Made by a program: the position numbers and the translations under genes. A DNA stretch of 63,182 nt from Loktanella sp. (GTDB lineage Bacteria > Pseudomonadota > Alphaproteobacteria > Rhodobacterales > Rhodobacteraceae), in the NCBI GenBank assembly GCA_020201155.1, contig JAIVHI010000001.1, positions 16,375 to 79,556 of the forward strand, read 5' to 3'. Of the stretch, positions 8,492 through 16,586 are shown one piece after another; within the stretch, counting starts at the first letter, position 1, and every line of letters begins with the position of its first letter. Under the pieces are notes generated by a model. The model was not told the DNA's origin. It did not search any database and saw nothing but the letters and a program-made list of their open reading frames with translations.

Positions 8492-9814
8492 CTAACGGGC
8501 CTTTCGGGTCTCATTCGTCTCGGCCATCTCGCGCCATGCGACCAGCAGGCTCGCGTGATATTCCTCCCACGCGCGGTCGAATGTCGTCCGCGCGCGGCGC
8601 CATGTCTCGCGCGTCATTTCGCGATAGTCGATCTCGTAGACCGAGCTGAGGAAGCGGTTCGACTGCTCGACCGCGCGGGTCATCTCGATGGTGTTTTCCA
8701 TCAGCTTATCCTCGAACACCTTGCCGAAGGCCTGATACATCGCGCGGTGCAAGTCGTTGCCAGGCTCGAAGCGGGTCAACAGAAAGCGTACGTCGCGGAA
8801 GACCTTGGGCAGGTCCATGTTCCCCGTGGGGAAGGTGCCGGTGAAGCCATGCGCCAGATCCTCCAGCGCCTCGGACAGCTGGCCGATAAAGGACGTGGTG
8901 CTGTCGTATTCCCAGTACCCGGGACCGGAAGGGATGCACAGCATGTCCGCCGCAAAGACCGCGTTCATCGACTGGTAACCGATCGCGGGCGGGCAGTCGA
9001 AAAAGATCAGGTCCCATTCGTCGTCGGGCAACTGGTCGAGATAGCGAGACACGGCAGCAAAGAACGACCATTCGGGGTTGAGGTGACGATACTGGGCGCT
9101 GGCGAATTCCACGAAGGCCGCGTTGGCGCAGGACGGGATGATGTCGATGGTCGACCAGTTGGTCGGCCGAATGAAGTCGTGTATCCGCAGCGTCTGCAAA
9201 CCAAGATCGCGGATCGAATCGGGGATGCTGCGCTGGGGCAGGGAGGCACCGCTTTCGGCAGCGACCGAGGTGGCGTTCATGCGGTCTGTCTCGTGCACCA
9301 GATCCCGGGCCATGATGCCCCAGACGGTCTGCTCCTCGCTCACATCCGTAAGACCCATCGAATGCGACAGCGTCGCCTGCGGGTCGAAGTCGACCACCAG
9401 CACGCGGTAGCCCTGGAGGGCGGCGGCATGGGCGAAGTGCAGGGCGACGGTCGACTTGCCGGCACCGCCCTTGAAATTGGCGATGGCGGACCGAAAGGCG
9501 CGCCCCTTGGGGCGTTCGGGCATCAGGGGCTTGCCGCGCGACTTGAGCTTGCGGCGCAGCGTGTTGACCTCTTCGAGGCTGAACCACCGCTGCCGCCCGT
9601 CGGGTTCGACCTTCCCCGTGGGGAAGGTGGGGTCGGCGGCCAAGCGTCCGCGAAAGGTGGACTGATTCATCCCGAGGATCAGCTCGGACACCTCCCACGA
9701 GGAGAAGCGGCGCAGGGTCTTTTCATTCTCGGGCGAGAAGGTCTGCTGCCTAATCCAGCCCTGCATCTTGAGTGAGCGGGCCTGTAGCGCGCGAAGGTCG
9801 TCGTGATCTACCAT
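8492..9814 (-). CDS. parA: Plasmid partitioning ATPase ParA
   Basis: A 440-residue ParA with an N-terminal DNA-binding region (about residues 30-100, including a MerR-like SSWEVSELILGMNQSTFRGRL helix-turn-helix segment) followed by the deviant Walker A motif KGGAGKST at 115-122. Then come the Walker A' LVVDFDPQATLSHS and the switch FFDCPPAIG. It is the ATPase that segregates the replicon with ParB. The ATG at 9814 is chosen because the extra upstream residues have no family similarity. Two palindrome copies lie within the gene and encode TFPTGKVEP (about 63-71) and TFPTGNMDL (about 322-330), which look like insertions relative to a minimal ParA. Confidence 0.9.
   Translation of the reverse strand: MVDHDDLRALQARSLKMQGWIRQQTFSPENEKTLRRFSSWEVSELILGMNQSTFRGRLAADPTFPTGKVEPDGRQRWFSLEEVNTLRRKLKSRGKPLMPERPKGRAFRSAIANFKGGAGKSTVALHFAHAAALQGYRVLVVDFDPQATLSHSMGLTDVSEEQTVWGIMARDLVHETDRMNATSVAAESGASLPQRSIPDSIRDLGLQTLRIHDFIRPTNWSTIDIIPSCANAAFVEFASAQYRHLNPEWSFFAAVSRYLDQLPDDEWDLIFFDCPPAIGYQSMNAVFAADMLCIPSGPGYWEYDSTTSFIGQLSEALEDLAHGFTGTFPTGNMDLPKVFRDVRFLLTRFEPGNDLHRAMYQAFGKVFEDKLMENTIEMTRAVEQSNRFLSSVYEIDYREMTRETWRRARTTFDRAWEEYHASLLVAWREMAETNETRKAR
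8817..8836. repeat. Palindromic partition-site copy 5 (degenerate), inside parA
   Basis: ATGTTCCCCGTGGGGAAGGT: the right arm is intact but two positions of the left arm differ from consensus. It encodes TFPTGN of ParA. This is the weakest copy and may be a decayed site. Confidence 0.55.
9609..9628. repeat. Palindromic partition-site copy 6, inside parA
   Basis: ACCTTCCCCGTGGGGAAGGT, identical to copy 1, within the N-terminal DNA-binding region of parA and translated as TFPTGKV. It shows no mismatch to the consensus despite lying in coding sequence. Confidence 0.68.
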
Positions 9815-9960
9815 GATTTCGCCGGACGTTAATTTGAGTTCTTTTCCCAAATACGCTGAATTTGGCGTTTCTGTCCAGTGCAGATAAGATGGTGTCACGA
9901 AACGCGTTCAGCGTGCGGGGCCTTGGATCATTGGCATTGTGCAGCCCGAGGATCCGAATC

Positions 9961-9980
9961 ACCTTCCCCGCGGGGAAGGT
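9961..9980. repeat. Palindromic partition-site copy 7, upstream of parA
   Basis: ACCTTCCCCGCGGGGAAGGT, a perfect 20-base palindrome, 146 bases upstream of the parA start in the parA-rep divergent interval. It may act as a parA operator as well as a centromere copy. Confidence 0.7.
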
Positions 9981-10028
9981 CGGGATAGAGCCTGATTTAG
10001 GGGGACAGGCTGGCACGCCCCACCACCC

Positions 10029-10079
10029 ATTGGGGGGACATCAAGGGCCATTAGGGTGACGCCCTGCATGTCCCCCAAT
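10029..10079. repeat. Long interrupted inverted repeat in origin region
   Basis: The arms ATTGGGGG(G)ACAT (10029-10041) and ATGTCCCCCAAT (10068-10079) pair over 12 positions with one bulged G. Nested inside are AGGGC (10044-10048) and GCCCT (10061-10065). A third GGGGGACA copy lies at 10001-10008. It could be a replicase operator, an origin element or a transcribed hairpin. Confidence 0.5.
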
Positions 10080-10143
10080 ACCATAAAGATACCGATTTAG
10101 ATTCAAGGATTGGGTCGAAGCAACGAGGTGGGAACGCGAATCC

Positions 10144-10172
10144 TTGACAGGGGCAGCTAAATCAACGCTAAT
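10144..10172 (+). promoter_or_regulatory. Candidate promoter of the DnaA-like replicase
   Basis: TTGACA (10144-10149), a 17-base spacer and GCTAAT (10167-10172) form a good sigma-70-type promoter pointing at the replicase 122 bases downstream. The leader contains AGCGTTGTG and CGCAACAC, which are partly complementary to each other and could fold in the transcript. Confidence 0.45.
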
Positions 10173-10293
10173 TCCTGCAGGGTTGGGAAAAGCGTTGTGA
10201 AAGCCTTACACCACCGTGCGTTAGACACGGGAAACGCAACACCCCCAGCCCCGAGGTAGACTAACCCTGACGACTCGGGTGCAGGACAATGAG

Positions 10294-10977
10294 ATGAGCC
10301 AGATCAAGGCGGTGGGTCGCAGCGCCCCCGCGATGAAATATGACATTCTGACTGCGTTGATGGTTTTGTCCGCGCATGATGGCGGAGTCGACGGGCGTCT
10401 TGCCGGGCGGCTGACGCTGCTGATCACCGCGCGGTTCAACTGGCAACGCGGGTCTCTGGCCACGGGCCTGCGCGAGATCGCGCGGCTTTGGGGCGTGACG
10501 GAACGGACGGCCAAGCGCGAGATGGCGGCGCTGAAGGCGCGGGGCTGGATCACGGTGCGCCGGGCGGCGGCAAGGGGGCGAGTCACGGAATACGGGCTGG
10601 ACCTGACGGCAATTCTGGATGCAACGCGGGCGCATTGGGCGGCGGTCGGTCCGGATTTTGTCGCGCGGATGGGGGCAGGGGCCTCTGAAGCCCCAGGCAA
10701 TGTCGTGCCATTCCAGCCTGCGGGGGCCGTGCAGGCCGAAGGTCACGTGGGCACGCTTTGGCCCGGTGCGGCGCAACGGCTGGCGGCGGCGGACGGGGCG
10801 ACCTACACGGCGTGGTTCGCGCGGCTGGCCGAGGCGGAGCGGACGGCGACCGCGCTGACGCTGCATGCGCCCAGCAAGTTCGCGGCGCAATACATCCAGA
10901 CGCATCTGATCGGGCGGTTGCTGGCCGCGGTGAGCGCCGAGGACCCCAGCGTCATGACGGTGCGGGTGATCGGTTAG
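10294..10977 (+). CDS. DnaA-like plasmid replication initiator
   Basis: A 227-residue replicase of the Rhodobacterales DnaA-like plasmid type. The N-terminal half (about 20-110) is a winged-helix replication-protein fold with GLREIARLWGVTERTAKREMAALKARG (ends GLREI and LKARG). The C-terminal 70 residues, from LWPGAAQRL (about 155) to LLAAV, match the N-terminal domain of chromosomal DnaA, as in LWxxxLxxL...F..W...L...L.APNxF...I. There is no AAA+ domain, so it is not a chromosomal DnaA. The ATG at 10294 follows AGGAC; a GTG at 10279 is an alternative. It is divergent from parAB and overlaps the convergent lysR by 26 bases. It identifies the window as part of an extrachromosomal replicon or an integrated one. 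Confidence 0.82.
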   Translation: MSQIKAVGRSAPAMKYDILTALMVLSAHDGGVDGRLAGRLTLLITARFNWQRGSLATGLREIARLWGVTERTAKREMAALKARGWITVRRAAARGRVTEYGLDLTAILDATRAHWAAVGPDFVARMGAGASEAPGNVVPFQPAGAVQAEGHVGTLWPGAAQRLAAADGATYTAWFARLAEAERTATALTLHAPSKFAAQYIQTHLIGRLLAAVSAEDPSVMTVRVIG

Positions 10978-11929
10978 AGTCCGCGCGGGCCGTGATCAGG
11001 TCGCGCAGGGTGGTGACGGCAGGGCTGAAAGGTTCACCCGCGCGGCTGACGATGCCGAAATCCGCGACGGCCATGTCCTGTGCGACGGGCAGAATGTCGA
11101 GCCGGCTGCCAAGCGCTGCGCGCTGGATGAAAAAGTCGCCCACCGCGCGGGCGAGGGGGGCGATCGCGTTGGTGTCGTGCAGCAGCGCGAGGGTAAATAG
11201 GATCGAGGTGGTGCCGATAACGCGGCGCGGCATCGGCAGGCCGCGGTCCAGCAGATAGGTTTCCGCCGTGCGCCGCAGCAAGCCGCCGGGGGGCTGCATG
11301 ACCCAGTCAAAGGCAAGGCAATCCTGCAGCGTTGGGGCAGGGGCCCGCGACAGCGGGTGATGCAGGCGGACGATCAGCGAAATGGGTTCGGCGCCGATCT
11401 TGTGCAGGGCGAAGGGGCGCGCGTCGGCTGAATCGGGGACGCGCCCGATGTAGAAGTCGAGATCGTCGGCCAGCAGCGCCTCGGCCAGCCGGTCCGAGGT
11501 TTCGACCCGCACGGTGACCGAGATGTCCGGGTAAGCGAGCCGTGCCTCACGCATGGCGGGCAGCAGCAATTCCAGCGAAGGACCTGTAACAGAGCCTACG
11601 CGGACGTGGCCGCGCACACCGCTGCCGATCTGCCCGACCTTGCGGTAGGCGCTGTCCAGACCCTTGAGCGTGGCCGTGGCCTGATCGGCAAGGATGTGGC
11701 CTGCCTCGGTCAGTGTGACACCGCGCGGGCGGCGGGTGTAGAGCGGTGTGCCCGCCATCGTGTCGAGCTGTGCCAGAAGCCGCGATGCGGCGGGCTGCGT
11801 CATGCCGACCTGTGCGGCGGCCGCGCCGATCTGGCCGCTGTCGCGCAGGGCGGCCAGCAGGCGCAGCTGCGAGAACTTGAGCCCGCGCCGGACAAGATCA
11901 TCCTGCGTGCGGTGTGGGGTCTGGGCCAT
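10952..11929 (-). CDS. LysR regulator, GbpR-like, of the sugar operon
   Basis: A 325-residue LysR-type regulator. The helix-turn-helix region is KFSQLRLLAALRDSGQIGAAAAQVGMTQPAASRLLAQLD (ends KFSQL and LAQLD, residues about 18-56), with PLYTRRPRGVTLTEAG as wing. The effector domain follows. Its position, divergent from chvE, matches GbpR of Agrobacterium, which controls chvE in response to galactose, arabinose or fucose. The stop codon region overlaps the 3' end of the replicase gene, so the sugar operon abuts the replication module directly. Control of the adjacent operon is inference from synteny and the dyad in the promoter. Confidence 0.85.
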   Translation of the reverse strand: MAQTPHRTQDDLVRRGLKFSQLRLLAALRDSGQIGAAAAQVGMTQPAASRLLAQLDTMAGTPLYTRRPRGVTLTEAGHILADQATATLKGLDSAYRKVGQIGSGVRGHVRVGSVTGPSLELLLPAMREARLAYPDISVTVRVETSDRLAEALLADDLDFYIGRVPDSADARPFALHKIGAEPISLIVRLHHPLSRAPAPTLQDCLAFDWVMQPPGGLLRRTAETYLLDRGLPMPRRVIGTTSILFTLALLHDTNAIAPLARAVGDFFIQRAALGSRLDILPVAQDMAVADFGIVSRAGEPFSPAVTTLRDLITARADSNRSPAPS

Positions 11930-11951
11930 GCTTTGGCTATATCCGAATTGC

Positions 11952-11983
11952 TATATCAAAATCCATAATCGCTATTTGATATA
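11952..11983. promoter_or_regulatory. Candidate GbpR operator upstream of chvE
   Basis: Nine-base arms TATATCAAA (11952-11960) and TTTGATATA (11975-11983) flank 14 bases. This AT-rich dyad is the most conspicuous signal in the 147-base divergent interval between the LysR gene and chvE, and its A/T content stands out from the GC-rich surroundings. It is a likely operator and promoter core. Confidence 0.55.
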
Positions 11984-12076
11984 TATAACGGTTTGGCGCA
12001 AGCCTGCCCCGTCGCCGGAGGACCGGCACGCAAGAAGGGCGGGATGACAAGATTCCGTCCACCCAGGGAGGAAATT

Positions 12077-13141
12077 ATGAATTTCACGCGACGCGCACTC
12101 GGTGCGACGGCAATGGCTGCCGTTCTGATGACACCGGCATTTGCCCAGAAAAACGGCACCATCGGCATCTCGATGCCCACCAAATCCTCGGCCCGCTGGA
12201 TCGCCGATGGCGAGAACATGGTGCAGCAGTTCGAAGAGGCAGGCTATGCCACCGATCTGCAATATGCCGAAGACGACATTCCCAACCAGCTGGCCCAGAT
12301 CGAGAACATGCTGACCAAGGGCGTCGATGCTCTGGTCATCGCGGCGATCGACGGCACCACGCTGACCAACGTGCTGGCCAACGCCGCCGCCATGGACGTG
12401 CCGGTCGTGGCCTATGACCGCCTGATCCGCGATTCGGGCGACGTGAGCTACTATGCGACCTTCGACAACTTCCAGGTCGGCGTGCAGCAGGCCAATACCC
12501 TTGTGCAGGGTCTGGAAGAGCGGTTCCCCGATGCCGAGACGTGGAACGTGGAGCTGTTCGGCGGGTCGCCCGACGACAACAACGCCTACTTCTTCTACGA
12601 TGGTGCCATGTCGGTGCTTCAGCCGATGATCGACGATGGCCGCGTCACCGTGGTGTCGGGTCAGTCCGGCATGGACACCGTCGGCACGCTGCGGTGGGAC
12701 GGGTCCGTCGCACAGGCGCGCATGGATAACCTGTTGTCCGCCAACTACACCGACGAGACGGTCCACGGCGTTCTGTCGCCCTATGACGGTCTGTCCATCG
12801 GCATCATTTCGTCCCTGCGGGGCGTGGGCTACGGCTCTGGCGACATGCCGATGCCGATCGTATCCGGTCAGGATGCGGAAATCCCCTCGGTCAAGGCGAT
12901 CATGCGCGGCGATCAGTATTCGACGATCTTCAAGGACACCCGCGAACTGGCCGGTGTGACCGTGGGCATGGTCGATGCGCTGCTGCAGGGTGGCGAGCCG
13001 CAGATCAACGACACCGAAACCTACGACAACGGTGTCATGGTCGTGCCGTCCTACCTGCTGGAGCCGGTGCCGGTGACCGAAGAGAACATCAATTCGGTGC
13101 TGATCGAGTCGGGCTACTACGACGCCTCCGATATCGAGTGA
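12077..13141 (+). CDS. chvE: Multiple-monosaccharide-binding periplasmic protein ChvE
   Basis: A 354-residue periplasmic sugar-binding protein, the solute receptor of the GguAB/MmsAB transporter for galactose, arabinose, xylose, glucose and similar sugars. The signal peptide is [18 protein letters not shown]... with cleavage after AFA (about residue 23). The mature part begins with [18 protein letters not shown], the ChvE-type start, and includes the conserved [14 protein letters not shown] and [11 protein letters not shown] segments. Length equals the family norm. A strong GGGAGGAAATT site precedes the ATG. It is followed by two hairpins before gguA, which would favour excess binding protein over the membrane components. 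Confidence 0.92.
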   Translation: MNFTRRALGATAMAAVLMTPAFAQKNGTIGISMPTKSSARWIADGENMVQQFEEAGYATDLQYAEDDIPNQLAQIENMLTKGVDALVIAAIDGTTLTNVLANAAAMDVPVVAYDRLIRDSGDVSYYATFDNFQVGVQQANTLVQGLEERFPDAETWNVELFGGSPDDNNAYFFYDGAMSVLQPMIDDGRVTVVSGQSGMDTVGTLRWDGSVAQARMDNLLSANYTDETVHGVLSPYDGLSIGIISSLRGVGYGSGDMPMPIVSGQDAEIPSVKAIMRGDQYSTIFKDTRELAGVTVGMVDALLQGGEPQINDTETYDNGVMVVPSYLLEPVPVTEENINSVLIESGYYDASDIE

Positions 13142-13149
13142 TCCTCCCG

Positions 13150-13199
13150 GTGGCGGTGGGGGGGCCCGCTGCCACATCTCCCTCCGGTGGCAACACCGG
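13150..13199 (+). other. Tandem intercistronic hairpins between chvE and gguA
   Basis: Two stem-loops occupy the 92-base gap. The first pairs 13150-13160 with 13165-13175 around GGGG. The second pairs CCGGTG (13184-13189) with CACCGG (13194-13199) around a GCAA loop, extendable with GC and one GU pair. No long T run follows, so a role in mRNA 3'-end protection or partial attenuation is more likely than full termination. Confidence 0.5.
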
Positions 13200-13233
13200 G
13201 GGGCTTTACCATTCTAGACGGGGGGAGCGGGTC

Positions 13234-14769
13234 ATGGGGACCATTCTCGAAATGCGCGGGATCACCAAGGAATTTCCGGGGGTCAAGGCGCTGGACGACG
13301 TCAGCCTGAAGGTCGAAGAGGGCGAGATACACGCGCTTGTCGGCGAAAACGGCGCGGGAAAATCGACACTGATGAGGGTGCTTTCGGGCGTTTATCCGCA
13401 CGGCAGCTACAGCGGCGACATCGTCTATGACGGCAAGGTGCAGCAGTTCGGGACGATCCGCGACAGCGAAAGCCGTGGCATCATCATCATCCATCAGGAG
13501 CTTGCGCTGATCCCGCTGTTGTCGGTGGCCGAGAACATCTTTCTGGGCAACGAGCGCAGCCGGGGCGGGGTCATCGACTGGCGCGAGACCGAACGCCGTG
13601 CGGTCGAGCTGTTGGCGCGCGTCGGGCTCAAGGAAAACCCCAAGACGCCGGTGGCCGATCTGGGTCTGGGCAAGCAACAACTGGTCGAGATCGCCAAGGC
13701 CCTGTCCAAGGACGTGCGGCTGCTGATCCTCGATGAGCCGACATCGTCGCTGAACGAACAGGACAGCGAACAACTGCTGCAGCTGATGATGGAGTTCCGC
13801 AAGCAGGGGGTCACCTCGATCCTCATCAGCCACAAGCTGAACGAGATTTCCCGCGTCGCAGACACGATCACCGTGATCCGCGACGGGGCGGCGGTGTCGC
13901 GGCTGGATTGCAAGGACGGCATCAGCGAAGACGACATCATCCGTGACATGGTGGGCCGGTCGCTGGACGACCGTTATCCGCCGCGCGTGGATCACGGCAC
14001 CGGCGAGCGGGCGATGGAGGTCGCCAACTGGACCGTGCATCACCCCATCGACAGTGACCGGACCGTCGTCAAGGACGTGTCGTTTCACGTCAACAAGGGC
14101 GAGGTTCTGGGCATCGCCGGGCTGATGGGGGCAGGGCGCACGGAACTGGCGATGAGCCTTTTCGGGCGGTCCTATGGCACCAACATCAGCGGCACGGCCC
14201 GGATCAACGGGCAGGTGGCCGACCTGTCCAACGTGCGCGCGGCGATCAACGCGGGGCTGGCCTATGCCACCGAGGACCGCAAGACCTACGGGCTGGTCCT
14301 GGACCAGACGATCCGGCGCAACGTGCCTTTGGCGAACCTGAACGCGGTGGCGAACGGCATTGTCGTCAACACCAAGCGCGAAGGCGAGGTCGCGGAGACC
14401 TACCGCAAACGGCTGAACATCAAGTCCAGCAGCATTGAGCAGGAGACGATCAACCTGTCGGGCGGCAACCAGCAGAAGGTCGTGCTGTCCAAGTGGCTGT
14501 TCGCGGACCCCGACATCCTGATTCTCGACGAGCCGTGCCGGGGCATCGACGTGGGCGCGAAATTCGAAATCTACACGGTGATCCGCGAGCTTGCCGCACA
14601 AGGCAAGGCGGTCATCGTCATCTCGTCGGAGATGCCTGAACTTCTGGGAATCACCGACCGGCTTTACGTCATGAACGAAGGCCGCTTCGTGGGCGAGATG
14701 CCCACCAGCGAGGCCAGTCAGGAAAAGATCATGACACGCATCATCAAATCGGGGGAAAGCATCATATGA
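13234..14769 (+). CDS. gguA: Multiple-monosaccharide ABC transporter ATPase GguA/MmsA
   Basis: A 511-residue protein with two tandem ABC cassettes, the energy-coupling subunit of the ChvE sugar importer. The first cassette has Walker [10 protein letters not shown], signature LGLGKQQ and Walker [14 protein letters not shown]. The second has the degenerate Walker [10 protein letters not shown], signature LSGGNQQK and Walker [14 protein letters not shown]. This is the normal architecture for CUT2 sugar ATPases and the gene is intact. The ATG at 13234 follows GGGGGAGCGGG. It overlaps gguB by four bases (ATGA), so it must be translated together with a permease gene that is broken. Confidence 0.92.
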   Translation: MGTILEMRGITKEFPGVKALDDVSLKVEEGEIHALVGENGAGKSTLMRVLSGVYPHGSYSGDIVYDGKVQQFGTIRDSESRGIIIIHQELALIPLLSVAENIFLGNERSRGGVIDWRETERRAVELLARVGLKENPKTPVADLGLGKQQLVEIAKALSKDVRLLILDEPTSSLNEQDSEQLLQLMMEFRKQGVTSILISHKLNEISRVADTITVIRDGAAVSRLDCKDGISEDDIIRDMVGRSLDDRYPPRVDHGTGERAMEVANWTVHHPIDSDRTVVKDVSFHVNKGEVLGIAGLMGAGRTELAMSLFGRSYGTNISGTARINGQVADLSNVRAAINAGLAYATEDRKTYGLVLDQTIRRNVPLANLNAVANGIVVNTKREGEVAETYRKRLNIKSSSIEQETINLSGGNQQKVVLSKWLFADPDILILDEPCRGIDVGAKFEIYTVIRELAAQGKAVIVISSEMPELLGITDRLYVMNEGRFVGEMPTSEASQEKIMTRIIKSGESII

Positions 14770-15586
14770 GCGAGATCACGGATACATCGGGCCAGTCCGC
14801 CGGGGGCCGGGAGGCCCGCGCAAGCTGGCGCTTTCTCAAGAACCACCTGCGCGAATACGGGATCCTGTTCGCGCTGATCGCGATCATGGCGTTCTTTCAG
14901 GTCGCGACGGGGGGCATCCTTCTCAAGCCCGTGAACCTGACGAACCTCGTACTGCAGAACTCCTACATCGTCATCATGGCGATCGGGATGCTGCTGGTGA
15001 TCGTGGCAGGGCATATCGACCTGAGCGTGGGGTCGGTGCTGGGCTTTATCGGGGCACTGGCCGCCGTGATGATCGTCAACTGGGACATGCCCTATCTGCT
15101 GGCGGGCGCGCTGTGCCTTGTCGCGGGGGCGCTGATCGGGGCGGCGCAGGGCTTCTGGATCGCCTATTTCCGCATCCCGTCCTTTATCGTGACGCTGGCG
15201 GGGATGCTGGTGTTCAAGGGGGCAACGAGAAGGCGGCGATGCTGTCGGGCATCAACTCCAAGCGGCTGACCTTTCTGACCTTCGCCAACATGGGGATGCT
15301 GGCGGCACTTGCCGGACTGGTCTTTGCCGCGCGCCTGAACACGGCGACGCCCAAGGCGGGGGCCGCGTTCGAGCTGGACGTGATCGCGGCGGTCTTCATC
15401 GGCGGTGCGTCGATGGCGGGCGGCGTGGGCACGGTCGTCGGCGCCGTGATCGGGGCCTTCATCATGGGGGTCATGAACAACGGCATGTCCATTCTGGGGA
15501 TCGGCATCGATTACCAGCAGGTGATCAAGGGGCTGGTGCTGCTGGCCGCCGTGATCTTCGACGTCATGAACAAGAAGAAAGGGTAA
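14766..15586 (+). pseudogene. gguB: gguB/mmsB sugar permease, broken by internal deletion and frameshift
   Basis: The CUT2 permease is present only as two pieces. The 5' piece encodes about 152 good residues, through TLAGMLVFKG, with the first membrane segments and the HIDLSVGSVLGF signature. It then shifts frame and stops at 15269. The 3' piece, in the other frame, resumes with GNEKAAMLSGINSKRLTF near 15226 and continues to a normal C-terminus ending FDVMNKKKG. About 125 residues expected in family members between these points are absent, so this is not a single-base sequencing slip. The joint lies in a run of G (about 15219-15227). A working importer is not possible from this allele unless another permease substitutes. 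Confidence 0.85.
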
Positions 15587-15590
15587 GCTG

Positions 15591-16586
15591 ATGCTTCTCT
15601 CGCAATACAAGACCGACGACGGACGCACGCAACTGGTCGCCCGCGACGGATCGGAAGCCTATGAGGTCAAGACCAGACTGTCGCTTTACGAGATCGCGCA
15701 GGAGGCGATTGAACAGGGCGTGTCGATCCGTGACCACGTCCTGTCGCTGGGGCTAGGGGGCGCCGTCGATCTGGAGCAGCTGGCGCAGGAGGGGCGGATG
15801 CTGCCGCCGCTGACCCATCCCGACCCCGCGCATCTGCATCTGACCGGAACGGGGCTGACACATCTGGGGTCCGCGTCCACGCGGGCGGCGATGCACAGCA
15901 AGAAGCCCGAGGACGAGACGGATTCGATGAAGATGTTCCGCATGGGTGTCGAGGGTGGCAAGGCCACCAATGGCGTGGCGGGCGTCCAGCCCGAATGGTT
16001 CTACAAGGGCACGGGCGCTGCACTGGTCGCGCCGGGTGCGCCGCTGCCCAGCCCCGCATTCGCGCTAGACGGTGGCGAAGAGCCCGAGATCGCGGGGGTC
16101 TATGTGATCGCCGCCGATGGCACGCCCTGCCGGATCGGCTTTGCGCTGGCCAACGAGTTTTCGGACCACGTGACCGAGCGGCAGAACTATCTTTACCTGG
16201 CCCATTCCAAGCTGCGCCCCTGTGCCATCGGGCCGGAGCTGCTGGTGGGCGATCTGCCCGACAGCGTCGAAGGCGTCAGCCGCATCCGGCGCGGGGGGGA
16301 TGTGATCTTTGAAAAGCCGTTCCTGTCGGGCGAGGCGAACATGTCGCACACGGTCCACAATCTGGAGCATCATCACTTCAAATACGACCTGTTCCGCCAG
16401 CCGGGTGACGTGCATGTGCATATGTTCGGCACTGCGACCCTGTCCTTTGCGGATGGCATCACGCCGCAGGATGGCGACGTGTTCGAGATCGAATGCACGC
16501 CCTTCGGTCTGCCGCTGCGCAACGCGCTGGCGCACAAACCCTTGGGCCGCGCCGAGCCGCTGACCGAAATCCGGGTGGTATCATGA
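15591..16586 (+). CDS. gguC: GguC / AraD1-family FAH-fold protein
   Basis: A 331-residue fumarylacetoacetate-hydrolase-fold protein of the GguC (AraD1) family, routinely encoded with gguAB. In oxidative L-arabinose catabolism this family is linked to dehydration of L-2-keto-3-deoxyarabinonate to alpha-ketoglutarate semialdehyde, which fits the downstream genes. Visible features are the N-terminal LSLGLGGAVDL region, the QPEWFYKGTG motif, the acidic metal-site segment DGGEEPEIAGVYVI and the C-terminal HNLEHHHFKYDLFRQPGDVHVHMFGT. It is intact, begins 4 bases after the broken gguB stop codon and overlaps the dehydratase by four bases (ATGA). Confidence 0.85.
   Translation: MLLSQYKTDDGRTQLVARDGSEAYEVKTRLSLYEIAQEAIEQGVSIRDHVLSLGLGGAVDLEQLAQEGRMLPPLTHPDPAHLHLTGTGLTHLGSASTRAAMHSKKPEDETDSMKMFRMGVEGGKATNGVAGVQPEWFYKGTGAALVAPGAPLPSPAFALDGGEEPEIAGVYVIAADGTPCRIGFALANEFSDHVTERQNYLYLAHSKLRPCAIGPELLVGDLPDSVEGVSRIRRGGDVIFEKPFLSGEANMSHTVHNLEHHHFKYDLFRQPGDVHVHMFGTATLSFADGITPQDGDVFEIECTPFGLPLRNALAHKPLGRAEPLTEIRVVS

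Larger units (their letters stand above)
9815..10293. other. Divergent parA-rep interval, likely origin region
   Basis: This 480-base gene-free interval separates divergent parA and the DnaA-like replicase. It holds palindrome copy 7, a long interrupted dyad at 10029-10079, a GGGGGACA direct repeat at 10001-10006 and within the dyad, and a good promoter reading into rep. No classical DnaA box array or set of equal iterons could be picked out by eye. By position it is the most likely place for the replication origin. Confidence 0.45.

Noticed and set aside
10279-10977. Chromosomal dnaA or generic RepA as identity of the replication gene
   Set aside because: The AAA+ and domain IV of DnaA are absent, and RepA/RepC family motifs are not seen; the DnaA N-terminal-like C-terminus fits the DnaA-like plasmid type.
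15113-15586. Reading the 3' part of gguB as a separate small permease gene
   Set aside because: The first residues are out-of-frame nonsense, and the conserved part begins mid-protein at GNEKAA; it is a fragment, not a gene.
14766-15586. Simple one-base sequencing frameshift as the cause of the gguB break
   Set aside because: Correcting one base would join the frames but would still leave about 125 conserved residues missing.
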